Source: a virus. From it: 58,100 nucleotides of DNA. The translations under genes were made by a program, and so were the position numbers. Shown piece by piece: positions 33,050 to 41,010 of this stretch. The stretch spans positions 1 through 58,100 of IMG/VR virus record IMGVR_UViG_3300008110_007639, one strand, 5' to 3'. Within the stretch, counting starts at the first letter, position 1, and the number at the start of each line of letters is the position of its first letter. The notes under the pieces are model-generated. The model did not search any database. It had not been told where the DNA came from and worked only from the letters and a program-made list of their open reading frames with translations.

Positions 33050-33483
33050 AAATTAAAAAAATCAGAGAAGTAAAGACACCTTCCAGAGGCACACCCGACA
33101 GCGCTGGCATAGACTTTTATTTGCCTAAAGATTATATTCAAGAACCAAAAACACTGCAGCCAGGTGAGTCTGTGTTGATCCCAAGCGGTATCAAAGCTGA
33201 TGTTCCTAATGGATATGGGCTAGTCGCTATGAATAAAAGCGGAGTTTCAACAAAACAAGGCCTCATATATGGTGCTCAGCTTGTAGACCCAGATTATACT
33301 GGAGAGATTCATATACATGTGTTCAATGTATCTAATCAACCACAAACTATCCAACCAGAACAAAAAATCATGCAATTCGTATTGATTCCAATTAACTTCG
33401 AAAACATAGAATTAGTAGATGAATTACCAGAAAAAAATACAGAAAGAGGCTCCGGAGGATTTGGAAGTACAGGAGTCTTCTAA
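33046..33483 (+). CDS. dut: dUTPase (deoxyuridine 5'-triphosphate nucleotidohydrolase)
   Basis: 145 residues, typical for the homotrimeric enzyme. All five motifs are seen: I TPDSAGIDFY, II NKSGVSTKQG, III GAQLVDPDYTGEI, IV PEQKIMQFVLIP and V ERGSGGFGSTG. It splits dUTP to dUMP and pyrophosphate, keeping uracil out of phage DNA and feeding pyrimidine synthesis. Motif V is near the C-terminus and complete. It overlaps the membrane protein upstream; the downstream deaminase may start inside its last 65 bases. Confidence 0.95.
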   Translation: MKIKKIREVKTPSRGTPDSAGIDFYLPKDYIQEPKTLQPGESVLIPSGIKADVPNGYGLVAMNKSGVSTKQGLIYGAQLVDPDYTGEIHIHVFNVSNQPQTIQPEQKIMQFVLIPINFENIELVDELPEKNTERGSGGFGSTGVF

Positions 33484-33904
33484 ACAAAGAAGACTTGACA
33501 TGGTATATATGACTATGGCCATTGCAGTATCTTCATTATCGCATTGTAAAAGAAGTAAAGTAGGCGCAGTGATAGAGAAAGATGGTAATGTTATTAGTAT
33601 AGGTTACAATGGTACTCCATCTGGAATGGATAATTGTTGCGAAGAGTTACATGAAACTGGAATGAGCACAATTACTAAAAGTATAGTACTCCATGCTGAA
33701 ATGAATGCGGTGATAAAAGCTGCAAAGACAGGAAATGCTGTGCAAAATTCAACATTATATGTAACATTATCTCCATGCATTGAATGCTCGAAATATATAT
33801 TACAATCAGGAATAAAAAGAGTTGTATATTTAGATCAATATAGAGATACATCAGGAATAGATTTATTAAAAAAATTCATAAAAATTGAACAATATGTTAT
33901 TTGA
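33419..33904 (+). CDS. dCMP deaminase
   Basis: 161 residues from the ATG at 33419, though the catalytic domain begins near residue 24 (RRLDMVYMTMAIAVSS). The zinc site is complete: HAEMNA with the proton-shuttling Glu and the pair of Cys in PCIECS. It converts dCMP (or dCTP-derived dCMP) to dUMP. The start at 33419 overlaps dut by 65 bases; an in-frame ATG at 33500 would cut off the RRLD stretch that similar deaminases have, and a TTG at about 33460 is another choice. It ends 20 bases inside the next gene, so the three pyrimidine genes overlap in series. Confidence 0.9.
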   Translation: MNYQKKIQKEAPEDLEVQESSKQRRLDMVYMTMAIAVSSLSHCKRSKVGAVIEKDGNVISIGYNGTPSGMDNCCEELHETGMSTITKSIVLHAEMNAVIKAAKTGNAVQNSTLYVTLSPCIECSKYILQSGIKRVVYLDQYRDTSGIDLLKKFIKIEQYVI

Positions 33905-34553
33905 AAATGCAAATCATGCTTTCCAAGCTTTTTACGAGTATATAGAAGATCGCTATGATAAGCCAAACTTTGCTGGTACTAAAGCACTATTTAATATAAG
34001 CTTTGGAGTTGAGAATGTATTAGAGCGAGTTATAACAAATCCAAAAAGGAACTTTAAACAAGAGTATGCAGATTATGAGTGGGAATGGTATCTTAAAGGT
34101 GATAGAGATGCTAGCGAAATAGCTGAACGTGCAAAGATATGGAAAAATATGATGGTAGATGGTACTACAGAAGTAAATAGTAATTATGGATATTTTTGGA
34201 ATAAAAATAATCAACTAGAGCGTGTTATAGATCTTCTTAAAAAAGATCCAAATACTAGACGCGCAGTAGTTGTCCATTATGATTTAGATGAACTAGATAG
34301 ATACCAATATGATACGCCATGTAATATGGTTCTTAATTTCTATGTTAAAGATAATAAATTAGAATTAAGCGTATTTGCTAGAAGTATAGATCTTTGGTTT
34401 GGATTTTGTAATGACTTCTATACGTTTTCAAAGCTTATGGAATTAGTATCAGAAAAGACTGGTTATGAAGTAGGAGATATGAATTGGTTAATAACTAATT
34501 TACATATATACGAAAGACATTTTAATAAAGGCATCAAATGGAATGATAAATGA
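33885..34553 (+). CDS. Thymidylate-synthase homologue, predicted dCMP hydroxymethylase
   Basis: 222 residues (thymidylate synthase 264, T4 dCMP hydroxymethylase 246). The residues fall at the E. coli ThyA numbers: catalytic Cys146 in TPCN, Arg166, Ser167, Asp169 in RSIDLWFG, and His207/Tyr209 in HIYERH; Glu65 matches ThyA Glu58. The key position 177 is Asp (FCNDF) in place of the Asn that selects dUMP; Asp there is the mark of dCMP-specific members such as T4 gp42. His147 is also replaced by Asn. I therefore predict dCMP hydroxymethylation, with dCMP or dUMP methylation as alternatives. An ATG at 33894 would remove three residues. Confidence 0.75.
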   Translation: MNNMLFENANHAFQAFYEYIEDRYDKPNFAGTKALFNISFGVENVLERVITNPKRNFKQEYADYEWEWYLKGDRDASEIAERAKIWKNMMVDGTTEVNSNYGYFWNKNNQLERVIDLLKKDPNTRRAVVVHYDLDELDRYQYDTPCNMVLNFYVKDNKLELSVFARSIDLWFGFCNDFYTFSKLMELVSEKTGYEVGDMNWLITNLHIYERHFNKGIKWNDK

Positions 34554-35002
34554 GTTTACCAAAACTATCGAGAGAGTTTTTAGAAGAGCAGTTATCAAAG
34601 CTTACACCTGTTTCATATAACCAATACTATTGGCATAGAAGATATAAGTCTAGAGAAGTGCTAAGTAATAAGTACCCATTATATGAAAGAATTGCCCGCG
34701 GTGATTTTGATGTATCAGACTACTATTATCAAGCCGAGTATGAATATTACTTAATGCAAGATAAATTAAAACTCTGTAAAAATGCTGATCAAGAACACGA
34801 AGTTCGATGTCTATTTATGGAAAGACGAAGAAAGCTTATAGAAGATTTTGAAAAAGAGGAAACAACCACTCTAAAAAAATTAAAAAGCGAGTTCTGTAAG
34901 ATTTTTAAAATAAATGTAACAGCACTAGAAACTATAATGAATGAATTCGATGGAAATTTAGTAGATTTATATAACCATATTAAAAAATTAAATAATGGAT
35001 AA
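34550..35002 (+). CDS. Helical protein of unknown function
   Basis: 150 residues, highly charged and helical, with an aromatic N-terminal third (PVSYNQYYWHRRYKSREV, then DYYYQAEYEYYLMQDK). Its C-terminal part (FKINVTALETIMNEFDGNLVDLYNHIKK) looks like a small helical bundle. No catalytic motif or family is recognised. It overlaps the thymidylate-synthase homologue by an ATGA junction and the next gene by eight bases, so it is part of the same translation unit. Confidence 0.6.
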   Translation: MSLPKLSREFLEEQLSKLTPVSYNQYYWHRRYKSREVLSNKYPLYERIARGDFDVSDYYYQAEYEYYLMQDKLKLCKNADQEHEVRCLFMERRRKLIEDFEKEETTTLKKLKSEFCKIFKINVTALETIMNEFDGNLVDLYNHIKKLNNG

Positions 35003-35243
35003 TATCATTAAAATAGGACAAATAGTTAAGTGTATTAGAGGTGCAATTGGTCTACTCGAAAATGGTAAAGAATACACTATTTATGGTGTAACAAATAGCG
35101 GAAATTATCTATTAATGGAAGTGGATCCTCCTGCACCTTGTAATTGTTTTGATTCAAGTAGATTTGAATTAACAGATAGATTTCATATATTTGATTTCCC
35201 AGAAAGTGATTACTTTTTTTCTGAACACATAGAACAACAATAA
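34995..35243 (+). CDS. Small SH3-like phage protein
   Basis: 82 residues with strand-rich sequence: VKCIRGAIGLLENGKEYTIY, then YLLMEVDPP and a final SSRFEL. This arrangement (G.L..GK.Y.V...., ending in ..RFE) is common to small phage proteins with an SH3-like barrel of unknown role. The stretch PAPCNCF carries two Cys. It is co-translated with its upstream neighbour. Confidence 0.55.
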   Translation: MDNIIKIGQIVKCIRGAIGLLENGKEYTIYGVTNSGNYLLMEVDPPAPCNCFDSSRFELTDRFHIFDFPESDYFFSEHIEQQ

Positions 35244-35256
35244 TAAAATAAATAAA

Positions 35257-35481
35257 ATGCAACAACCAAAACTAAATATCTCATTCGATAAAACAACTGG
35301 AGTAATTTGTGAAAAATGTGGATGCTCTGTATTTACAGAAGTACTAATGATTAGAAAAGCATCTAAGTTCATTACTGGTACTCCACAAGATGCTTTAATA
35401 CCAATTCCAGTATTTGCATGTGCAAAGTGTAAACACATCAACGAGGATATGTTACCTCAAGAATTAAAAAAACAAGACTAA
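35257..35481 (+). CDS. Small zinc-ribbon protein
   Basis: 74 residues. Two Cys pairs, CEKCGC at about 19-24 and CAKCKH at 54-59, form a likely zinc ribbon, separated by strands (VFTEVLMIRKASK, then IPIPVFA). Zinc ribbons of this sort in phages usually bind nucleic acid or a protein partner. Function is unknown. Confidence 0.7.
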   Translation: MQQPKLNISFDKTTGVICEKCGCSVFTEVLMIRKASKFITGTPQDALIPIPVFACAKCKHINEDMLPQELKKQD

Positions 35482-35483
35482 TT

Positions 35484-35744
35484 ATGGGAGATTTTAGAAA
35501 AGAAACTAGATCAATAACTTTCTCAAGCGAGAATAGTAGGACTATACTAAAAACAGATTCAGTAGTAGATTCAGTAATTGATTCTTTTGTTGATAGAGCG
35601 TCATTTGGCAAACAGAAGTATGGAACTAATATGGATAGGGAAGACTTATCTCTTGATGAATGGTTAGAGCATGCTATTCAAGAAAGTATGGATCACATAT
35701 TATATCTTAAAAAAATACAACAAATAGTTCGTGGAAAAAAGTAA
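35484..35744 (+). CDS. MazG-like small phage protein
   Basis: 86 residues. The C-terminal half (FGKQKYGTNMDREDLSLDEWL, then HAIQESMDHILYLKKI) follows the pattern of small phage proteins in which E..DhilYL ends an all-alpha nucleotide pyrophosphohydrolase-like fold. Only one of the MazG helix pairs is present, so catalytic activity is doubtful. It overlaps the nuclease gene that follows by 14 bases. Confidence 0.6.
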   Translation: MGDFRKETRSITFSSENSRTILKTDSVVDSVIDSFVDRASFGKQKYGTNMDREDLSLDEWLEHAIQESMDHILYLKKIQQIVRGKK

Positions 35745-36636
35745 AATAGAAATTAATTACGCATATCAAAAGAGTGTATCTTACAGTCAATTTTCTATGT
35801 ATAGTAGCTGTCCTCACTCATGGTACTTAGCGTATGTAAAGAAGAAAAAGGTATTCAAACCAGGAATACACCTTTTATACGGTACTTCTTTACACGAAAC
35901 TTTACAACATTATTTAAGTGTAATGTATAATGAATCAATAGTTGCGGCTGATAAAATAAATCTATCTGAATATCTTGAGAATCGAATGGTAGATAACTAC
36001 AAAAAAGATTTAGAAAGTAATAATAATGAGCATTACACAACTAGAGAAGAACTTAAAGAATTTACATTAGATGGAATAGCCTCTATAGAGTGGTTTAAAA
36101 AGAATAGATCTAAATATTTTTCAAAGAAAGATACAGAATTAGTTGGTATAGAAATCCCAGTACTACAACAAGTAACTGATTACAGTCCTAATGTATTAAT
36201 ACAAGGTTATATAGATTTTATCTTATATCATAAAAATACTGATACATACACAATATATGATATAAAAACATCAACACGCGGTTGGGGAGAAAAAGAAAAA
36301 AAGGACAAAGTTAAATTAACACAAATTCTATTATATAAACACTTCTATTCAAAAGCATTAAATATACCTGAAGATAAAATAGATGTTAAATTCTTTATTG
36401 TTAAAAGAAAGATCTATGAAAATTCTGAATTCCCAATCTCAAGAATTCAAGAGTATGTTCCTGCTAATAAAAAGAAAAAGGTTAAAGAGGCTTATGAAGG
36501 TTTTGAGAACTTTATAAAAGAGTGTTTTACTCCAGAAGCTAAGTATAATACAGAAAGAGTATACGAAAAAAATACTTCGTCTTGCAAGTATTGTCCATAT
36601 AATGCAAGTCCAGATCTTTGTGATAAAAATAAATAA
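35731..36636 (+). CDS. Cas4/RecB-like PD-(D/E)XK nuclease with Fe-S cysteines
   Basis: 301 residues. The N-terminus SYSQFSMYSSCPHSWYLAYV is the RecB/Cas4 start with one Cys, followed by GTSLHETLQ, the core IQGYIDFIL and IYDIKTS (the D and E/D-x-K residues), and the helix QILLYKHFYSKAL. Three Cys at the C-terminus (CKYCPYNASPDLC) complete a probable [4Fe-4S] cluster with the N-terminal Cys, as in Cas4 and AddB. It likely acts as an exonuclease on DNA ends in recombination or packaging. There is no Cas1/Cas2 or CRISPR nearby, so CRISPR function is not supported. Confidence 0.88.
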   Translation: MEKSKIEINYAYQKSVSYSQFSMYSSCPHSWYLAYVKKKKVFKPGIHLLYGTSLHETLQHYLSVMYNESIVAADKINLSEYLENRMVDNYKKDLESNNNEHYTTREELKEFTLDGIASIEWFKKNRSKYFSKKDTELVGIEIPVLQQVTDYSPNVLIQGYIDFILYHKNTDTYTIYDIKTSTRGWGEKEKKDKVKLTQILLYKHFYSKALNIPEDKIDVKFFIVKRKIYENSEFPISRIQEYVPANKKKKVKEAYEGFENFIKECFTPEAKYNTERVYEKNTSSCKYCPYNASPDLCDKNK

Positions 36637-36648
36637 TGTGTATTTCCA

Positions 36649-36666
36649 TATTTATGTATATTTATA
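36649..36666 (+). promoter_or_regulatory. Two tandem TATTTAT elements before the ribbon-helix-helix gene
   Basis: CCATATTTATG (TATTTAT at 36649-36655) and GTATATTTATAA (TATTTATA at 36659-36666) are 10 bases apart, about one helical turn. The second ends 9 bases before the ATG at 36676, the first 20 bases before it. Confidence 0.5.
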
Positions 36667-36675
36667 ATAAAAGAT

Positions 36676-36891
36676 ATGGAAAAAAAATTTTCTACCACAA
36701 CAGTAAAGATGCCTGATAAAATATATCAAGACTTTAAAATTATGAGTATAAGAACATCAATTAATTTTCAAGATTTAGTTCATAGATCAATGTTCTTATA
36801 TATGACAGATGCAGATTATAGATACAAAATACATCAAACATATAATACTCACTATACAGGAAGTGAGATCCTAAACGCAATCGGAAAATAA
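36676..36891 (+). CDS. Ribbon-helix-helix protein at the head of the glycan cluster
   Basis: 71 residues. The opening strand FSTTTVKMPDKIYQDFKIM followed by a helix and TSINFQDLVHRSM.. is typical of Arc/CopG ribbon-helix-helix dimers that bind DNA through their paired strand. About 20 extra C-terminal residues follow. It begins 39 bases after the nuclease and six bases before the first glycosyltransferase, with tandem promoter elements upstream, so it could regulate itself or the glycan genes. A resemblance to the N-terminus of the small gene at 4487 (VLRIRVPKALYESI) was noticed. Confidence 0.72.
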   Translation: MEKKFSTTTVKMPDKIYQDFKIMSIRTSINFQDLVHRSMFLYMTDADYRYKIHQTYNTHYTGSEILNAIGK

Positions 36892-36897
36892 AAGTAT

Positions 36898-38349
36898 ATG
36901 CAAAGTTTACCAGAAGGTTATATTGAAAAATCAAAAAGAAAGAAGATCTTACTAATGAGTGACGATCTTCGAATGACAAGTGGTATCGCTACAATGTCAA
37001 GAGAAATAGTTATAGGCACTTCTCACAGATTCAATTGGGTTAATTTAGGAGCTGCTATCAATCATCCAGATTACGGCAAAAGGTTTGATCTATCAGAAGA
37101 TACGAATAAGACCATGAATATCCCAGACTCTTCTGTGACGCTTTATCCATGCAATGGATATGGAACACCAGAGATTGTTAGACAGATACTAGAAATTGAA
37201 AAACCCGATGCGATCATGTTATTTACTGATCCTAGATATTGGGTGTGGTTATTTCAAATGGAAAATGAAATTAGAAAAAAAATACCTATACTATACTTAT
37301 CAATCTGGGATGACTATCCTGCTCCTTTATATAATAAGCCATATTATGAATCATGTGACTTATTAATGTCAATATCTAAACAAACTAAAAATATCCACGA
37401 ATTAGTTTTAGGAGAAAAAGCAAAAGACAAAGTTATTACTTACGTTCCTCATGGTATCAATGATAGACTATTCTACCCCATAAATGAATTTATGAAAGAG
37501 GAGTATGAAGGTTTACAATCATATAAAAAGAACTTATTCGGTGAAGATCAACCAGAGTTTGTAGTTTTCTATAATGCTAGAAATATTCGTAGAAAGTGTA
37601 CTTCTGATCTTATCGCAGCATATGCACTATTCTGTGATAGCATAGGAAAAGAGAAAGCTAAGAAGTGTACATTATTATTGCATACGCAAGCTATGGATGA
37701 GAATGGAACTAATCTTAATGCAGTAGTTGAATTATTATGTGATCCTGAATATCAAAAAGTAAAATTTGAACAAGGCGCGGTACCTACTAATATATTAAAT
37801 TACATGTATAATATCGCAGACGTTACTGCGTTAATATCATCTAATGAAGGTTGGGGATTATCATTAACAGAATCTATGATGGCTGGCACTATGATCATTG
37901 CTAATGTTACAGGCGGTATGCAAGATCAACTTAGATTTGAAGATGAAAAAGGAAATTGGGTAGATTTTACAAAAGATTTCCCTTCTAATCATTTTGGTAA
38001 ATATAGACAACATGGAGTATGGGCAATGCCAGTATTTCCTACTAATATGTCAATAGTTGGTTCTATACCTACGCCATACATATTCGATGATAGATGCGAT
38101 TTTAGAGATGTGGCTAATGCTATAGAGAATGTATATAACCTAACTCCAGAAGATAGAATACATAGAGGCATGAAAGGAAGAGACTGGGCAACATCAGATG
38201 AGTCTATGATGAGTAGTACAAATATGAGTAAAAATGTCATATCATCTATAGAAAAAACTTTTAGTGAATGGAAGCCAAAAGAGGACTTCGAATTCATAAA
38301 AATAGAAAAATTACCAAGAAAAAAAATAACACACAAATTAGTATATTAA
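36898..38349 (+). CDS. Family 4-type (GT-B) glycosyltransferase
   Basis: 483 residues. The N-terminal domain has KKILLMSDDLRMTSGIATMS and the C-terminal domain VVFYNARNIRRKCTSDLI, then a donor-binding stretch SSNEGWGLSLTESMMAGT. In this stretch the two Glu eight residues apart (E-x7-E) contact the nucleotide sugar. These are features of retaining GT4 enzymes. It moves a sugar from a nucleotide donor to an unknown acceptor. It is the first gene of the glycan island and is joined to the second transferase by a TAATATG junction, so they are probably made together. Confidence 0.87.
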   Translation: MQSLPEGYIEKSKRKKILLMSDDLRMTSGIATMSREIVIGTSHRFNWVNLGAAINHPDYGKRFDLSEDTNKTMNIPDSSVTLYPCNGYGTPEIVRQILEIEKPDAIMLFTDPRYWVWLFQMENEIRKKIPILYLSIWDDYPAPLYNKPYYESCDLLMSISKQTKNIHELVLGEKAKDKVITYVPHGINDRLFYPINEFMKEEYEGLQSYKKNLFGEDQPEFVVFYNARNIRRKCTSDLIAAYALFCDSIGKEKAKKCTLLLHTQAMDENGTNLNAVVELLCDPEYQKVKFEQGAVPTNILNYMYNIADVTALISSNEGWGLSLTESMMAGTMIIANVTGGMQDQLRFEDEKGNWVDFTKDFPSNHFGKYRQHGVWAMPVFPTNMSIVGSIPTPYIFDDRCDFRDVANAIENVYNLTPEDRIHRGMKGRDWATSDESMMSSTNMSKNVISSIEKTFSEWKPKEDFEFIKIEKLPRKKITHKLVY

Positions 38350-38350
38350 T

Positions 38351-39664
38351 ATGAAACCGTTATGCGTAATTAGTTGTCCTATCGATACCAATAGTGGATA
38401 TGGATCAAGAGCTAGAGATTTTGTAAAGGCTCTATATGAACTTAAAAAAGATGATTGGGATGTAAAAATACTTTCTCAAAGATGGGGAGCTACAAGTTGG
38501 GGATATATAGAAAATCATGCAAAAGAATGGGGATTTTTAAAAGATCTTATTTTACCAAATAATCAACTAACAGTACAACCAGATTATTGGTTTCAAATCA
38601 CAGTACCTAATGAATTCCAACCAATTGGAAAGTTAATGAATGTTGGTGTAACTGCGGGTATTGAGACTACTATAGCACATTCAACTTGGATAGACGGAGT
38701 TAATAGAATGAATTTAACTTTAGTATCTTCAGAGCATGCAAAGAATGTATTTAATAGTTCTCAATTCCAAGAAAAAGATAATCACGGTAATGTTAGAAGA
38801 GAGATTAAACTTGAAAAACCTATAGAAGTTCTTTTTGAAGGTGTAGATCTTAATAAGTATTTCCATATACCAGAAAAAGAATTAACAAATACCAAATTAG
38901 TTAAAACAATAAGTCAAGTTAAAGAAGATTTTTGTTATTTATTTGTTGGTCATTGGTTGCAAGGAGATTTTGGAGAAGATAGAAAGAATGTATCTGGAAC
39001 TATAAAAATATTTTTAGAGACTTTTAAAAATAAAAAAAATAAGCCTGCTTTAATATTAAAAACTACAAAAGTAGCTAATAGCATCATAGACAGAGAGGAC
39101 CTCTTAGAAATGATAGATAAAATAAGAAATACTGTCAACTCTAAAGATTTACCAAATATCTATCTATTACATGGTGAAATATCTGAAGAAGAGATTAACA
39201 ATCTATATAACCACCCAAAAGTAAAATCAATGATATACTTTGGTCATGGTGAAGGTTATGGCCGACCTCTATTAGAATTCTCAGTATGTAAAAAACCTAT
39301 CATAGCATCAAATTGGTCAGGACATATAGATTTCTTAAATGAAGAGTTTTGCGTAATGTTACCAGGGGAATTACAAAATATCCATAGATCAGCAGTCGCA
39401 GAAAATATGTTAATTCCAGAATCGCAATGGTTTAAAGTTAATACCAAAGCTGCACAAACGGCCTTAGAACAAGTTTATAACAACTATGATAAGTATAAGT
39501 CTGATTTAGCAAATAGACAAGCCTATTATGCAAAGACAAACTTTTCAATGGAAAAAATGAAAGATAAACTTTCAGAGTATTTATCGACTTTTCCAAAACC
39601 TGTTCAATTACAGTTACCTAAATTGAAAAAAATAGAATTACCAAAACTTACAAAAGTAGAATAA
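38351..39664 (+). CDS. GT-B glycosyltransferase with Leu-Pro-Lys tail repeat
   Basis: 437 residues. NSGYGSRARDFVKAL at the N-terminus and GHGEGYGRPLLEFSVCKKP in the C-terminal domain, with E-x7-type donor contacts, indicate a GT4-like enzyme. After the catalytic domain it ends with two near-copies of the string PKL (LQLPKLKKIELPKLTKVE), a tail that might bind a partner or a membrane. It is paired with the transferase before it. Acceptor and donor are unknown. Confidence 0.83.
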   Translation: MKPLCVISCPIDTNSGYGSRARDFVKALYELKKDDWDVKILSQRWGATSWGYIENHAKEWGFLKDLILPNNQLTVQPDYWFQITVPNEFQPIGKLMNVGVTAGIETTIAHSTWIDGVNRMNLTLVSSEHAKNVFNSSQFQEKDNHGNVRREIKLEKPIEVLFEGVDLNKYFHIPEKELTNTKLVKTISQVKEDFCYLFVGHWLQGDFGEDRKNVSGTIKIFLETFKNKKNKPALILKTTKVANSIIDREDLLEMIDKIRNTVNSKDLPNIYLLHGEISEEEINNLYNHPKVKSMIYFGHGEGYGRPLLEFSVCKKPIIASNWSGHIDFLNEEFCVMLPGELQNIHRSAVAENMLIPESQWFKVNTKAAQTALEQVYNNYDKYKSDLANRQAYYAKTNFSMEKMKDKLSEYLSTFPKPVQLQLPKLKKIELPKLTKVE

Positions 39665-39665
39665 C

Positions 39666-39923
39666 ATGACACACGAACAATTTGTATATTGGCTAAAAGG
39701 TTATCTAGCAGCACAAACAGATAGCCAAATGAAAATAGATATTGAAAAGGCAATAAAAGAAGTAGACAAGGTAGACAGTACTTGTGCACCATCTCCTATA
39801 GGAGTTAATCCATGGACTAGTCCATATTCTCCGACTGTCCCACCTGGACAGCCTTTTTGGTACACTACTACAGATTCAAATGGAACTACTACTACTACTA
39901 CAAAGGAGGTGTTACATGGATAA
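39666..39923 (+). CDS. Small phage protein with helical N-terminus
   Basis: 85 residues. It begins MTHEQFVYWLKGYLAAQTD, an N-terminus found in several small phage proteins, continues with a charged helix, and ends in a Pro/Thr-rich stretch (SPYSPTVPPGQP, then TTTTTT). It follows the second transferase by one base (TAACATG). Its last codons, KEVLHG, encode the strong Shine-Dalgarno of the next gene, so the ribosome may be passed from one to the next. Function unknown. Confidence 0.65.
   Translation: MTHEQFVYWLKGYLAAQTDSQMKIDIEKAIKEVDKVDSTCAPSPIGVNPWTSPYSPTVPPGQPFWYTTTDSNGTTTTTTKEVLHG
39902..39910 (+). promoter_or_regulatory. Unusually strong Shine-Dalgarno (AAAGGAGGT) fixing the start at 39916
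   Basis: AAAGGAGGT ends five bases before ATG 39916. Nothing like it was noticed upstream of the other genes of the window, most of which have only A-rich leaders. It supports 39916 rather than the longer open frame beginning at 39880. Confidence 0.8.
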
Positions 39924-40362
39924 AGTAAAAGACAACCTAATAGATTGTCCTCTATGCGGAGAAAAAGGTGCTTGCTACTCTATAGCTATGAATGAATTTC
40001 ACAATGCATATATGTGTTTAGGTTGTGGACATCAATCAAACGATTTAGCAAGAGAAGGGGAATTTGATTTTGAAACATTCGAAGCAGAGATGCCAGAACT
40101 ATATAAAGATCTTAAGAAAATAGATTCTGAAGGAAGAGTGTGGTACCCGACCGTAGTTAATATACTAGATAGAGGCACTATTTTTATGAATGGAACTTGT
40201 AAAGAAGATGCTCAATGGTGTGCAATTAAAAATATACCATTAACAAAACAAGAAAAGAAGAAACCAGTATTTAAAAACAAATCTCATAAATCAGATCCAA
40301 GTAGTATGCAATATTTTGGAACAGATTATGTAAGCGCATTAGAATATTTAGATTTAATATAA
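39916..40362 (+). CDS. Zinc-ribbon phage protein
   Basis: 148 residues from the ATG at 39916, chosen because of the Shine-Dalgarno at 39902 and because the twelve residues upstream in the longer frame (Leu/Arg runs) look non-coding. Two Cys pairs, CPLCGE near residue 11 and CLGCGHQSND near residue 34, make a zinc ribbon. The middle reads RVWYPTVVNILDRGTIFMNG, with CKEDAQWCA after it. Relatives occur in T4-like phages without known function. It overlaps the upstream gene by eight bases. Confidence 0.72.
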   Translation: MDKVKDNLIDCPLCGEKGACYSIAMNEFHNAYMCLGCGHQSNDLAREGEFDFETFEAEMPELYKDLKKIDSEGRVWYPTVVNILDRGTIFMNGTCKEDAQWCAIKNIPLTKQEKKKPVFKNKSHKSDPSSMQYFGTDYVSALEYLDLI

Positions 40363-40371
40363 ATCATCAAA

Positions 40372-41007
40372 ATGATAACTATATCTTACGCTATAACTTG
40401 CTGTAACGAATACAAAGAATTCAAAAGACTTATTAAACAGTTGTTACCTTGTATAAAAGAAAATGATGAGATTGTAATTCAACAAGATGAATGTACAGAT
40501 AGCGATGCATTATCGATAAAGAAGTATATTGAACAGCTTATTGATTCTGATAGTAGAGTAAGATATATAACATATAAGCTAAATAAAAATTTCGCAGACT
40601 TTAAAAATAATTTAAAAAGTAATTGTAAAAAAGATTATATTTACTTCATAGATGCTGACGAAACTTTATCTGAGAATATGTTGTACTATCTACATCAAGT
40701 ATTAGATAGCAATCCAGTTGATCTATTCATGGTACCAAGAGCAAATACGGTTAAAGGACTAACACAAGAGCATATAAAAGTATGGAATTGGAGAGTCGAT
40801 CCTGATGGACTAATTAACTGGCCAGATTATCAAAGTAGGATAGTTAGAAATAAAGTTAATATAAAATGGGAAGGAAAAGTGCATGAACGAATAGTCGGTT
40901 ATTCTCATATAGCAGAGTTTCCTACAGATAGTTTAGATTGGTGTTTACATCATAATAAAGACATAGCTAAACAAGAGCAACAAAATAATTTTTACAGTAA
41001 AATATAA
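40372..41007 (+). CDS. Family 2-type (GT-A) glycosyltransferase
   Basis: 211 residues. ISYAITCCNEYKEFKRLI begins the nucleotide-binding fold; IYFIDADETLSENML has the DxD-like metal motif; the end reads WEGKVHERIVGY, as in the WaaE/KdtX-type core transferases. It is short for the family but complete. It probably adds one sugar to a lipopolysaccharide-like or other acceptor. Confidence 0.82.
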   Translation: MITISYAITCCNEYKEFKRLIKQLLPCIKENDEIVIQQDECTDSDALSIKKYIEQLIDSDSRVRYITYKLNKNFADFKNNLKSNCKKDYIYFIDADETLSENMLYYLHQVLDSNPVDLFMVPRANTVKGLTQEHIKVWNWRVDPDGLINWPDYQSRIVRNKVNIKWEGKVHERIVGYSHIAEFPTDSLDWCLHHNKDIAKQEQQNNFYSKI

Positions 41008-41010
41008 AGC

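Noticed and set aside
35731-36636. CRISPR-Cas system suggested by the Cas4-like protein
   Set aside because: No repeat-spacer array and no Cas1, Cas2 or effector was seen in the window.
39880-39915. Longer start for the zinc-ribbon gene (Met-Glu-Leu-Leu..)
   Set aside because: The strong Shine-Dalgarno lies downstream, and the extra residues come from a repetitive ACT run of the upstream gene.
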